Part shown: piece after piece, positions 6,584 through 6,611 of the stretch
Layout of the letters: each line of letters opens with the position of its first letter
Numbering within the stretch: the stretch's first letter is position 1
Source of the DNA: Bacteroidales bacterium UBA3543
GTDB lineage: Bacteria > Bacteroidota > Bacteroidia > Bacteroidales > UBA932
Reading direction: 5' to 3'
NCBI GenBank assembly: GCA_002376715.1
Contig: DFOK01000019.1
Coordinates: 1 to 6,611 of the forward strand
DNA length: 6,611 nucleotides
Made by a program: the position numbers and the translations under genes
Notes under the pieces: generated by a model
The model's database searches: none
What the model was told of the DNA's origin: nothing
What the model saw: the letters and a program-made list of their open reading frames with translations, nothing else

Positions 6584-6611
6584 GGTGCGGGTTACGGGTT
6601 ACGGGTTACGG
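6584..6611. repeat. tandem heptanucleotide array GTTACGG after the permease gene, running off the window
   Basis: Three perfect copies of GTTACGG occupy 6591-6611, preceded by a degenerate copy GGTGCGG at 6584-6590. The array starts on the base after the permease TAG stop and continues to the window edge, so its true length is unknown. No inverted repeat or U-tract is visible, so it is not a recognisable terminator. Confidence 0.85.

Noticed and set aside
6584..6611. Telomere-like or CRISPR-like interpretation of the GGGTTAC repeats
   Set aside because: The unit is 7 bases with no spacers, so it is not CRISPR. Although it resembles eukaryotic telomere repeats, it follows directly on a bacterial gene, so a microsatellite is the simpler reading.

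Overview
The window looks like chromosomal DNA of a member of the Bacteroidetes, probably Bacteroidales. The evidence is the divergent topoisomerase IV A subunit with its HPHGDASI and RYIEARLSKFA signatures, the near absence of Shine-Dalgarno sequences with A-rich leaders instead, and two perfect matches to the Bacteroidetes -7 promoter element (TAnnTTTG) in the only divergent intergenic region. Genus cannot be fixed from the sequence.

Layout. Positions 1-5292 carry a tight block of four genes, all on the minus strand. Read in the direction of transcription, from right to left, they are: an RsuA/RluB-family rRNA pseudouridine synthase with a long, repetitive, charged N-terminal extension (5292-4114); the ribosome-assembly GTPase Era (4049-3168); the A subunit of topoisomerase IV (3143-312); and a small DUF2752 membrane protein (297-1) whose 3' end is cut off by the window edge. 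Gaps are 64, 24 and 14 bases. No convincing internal promoter or terminator is visible, so the four are plausibly cotranscribed from the -7 element at 5314-5321. Positions 5293-5380 form a divergent promoter region. From 5381 to 6583, on the plus strand, lies a complete MacB/FtsX-type ABC transporter permease with no ATPase gene in view.

Functionally the minus-strand block is housekeeping: rRNA modification and small-subunit maturation (RluB-like, Era) next to chromosome decatenation (ParC). The permease is a separate unit facing the other way.

I see no defence system, CRISPR array, RNA gene, insertion sequence or prophage. The most interesting signals are small. Two intergenic places (4075-4102 and 6584-6611) each hold four tandem heptanucleotides with a shared nnnACGG core. 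ParC ends in ELTLF at the end of a disordered tail, which resembles a sliding-clamp binding peptide. ParC has alanine where quinolone-sensitive enzymes have serine. The pseudouridine synthase carries a roughly 80-residue D/K/R/Y/H repeat tract. The two divergent promoters appear to overlap.
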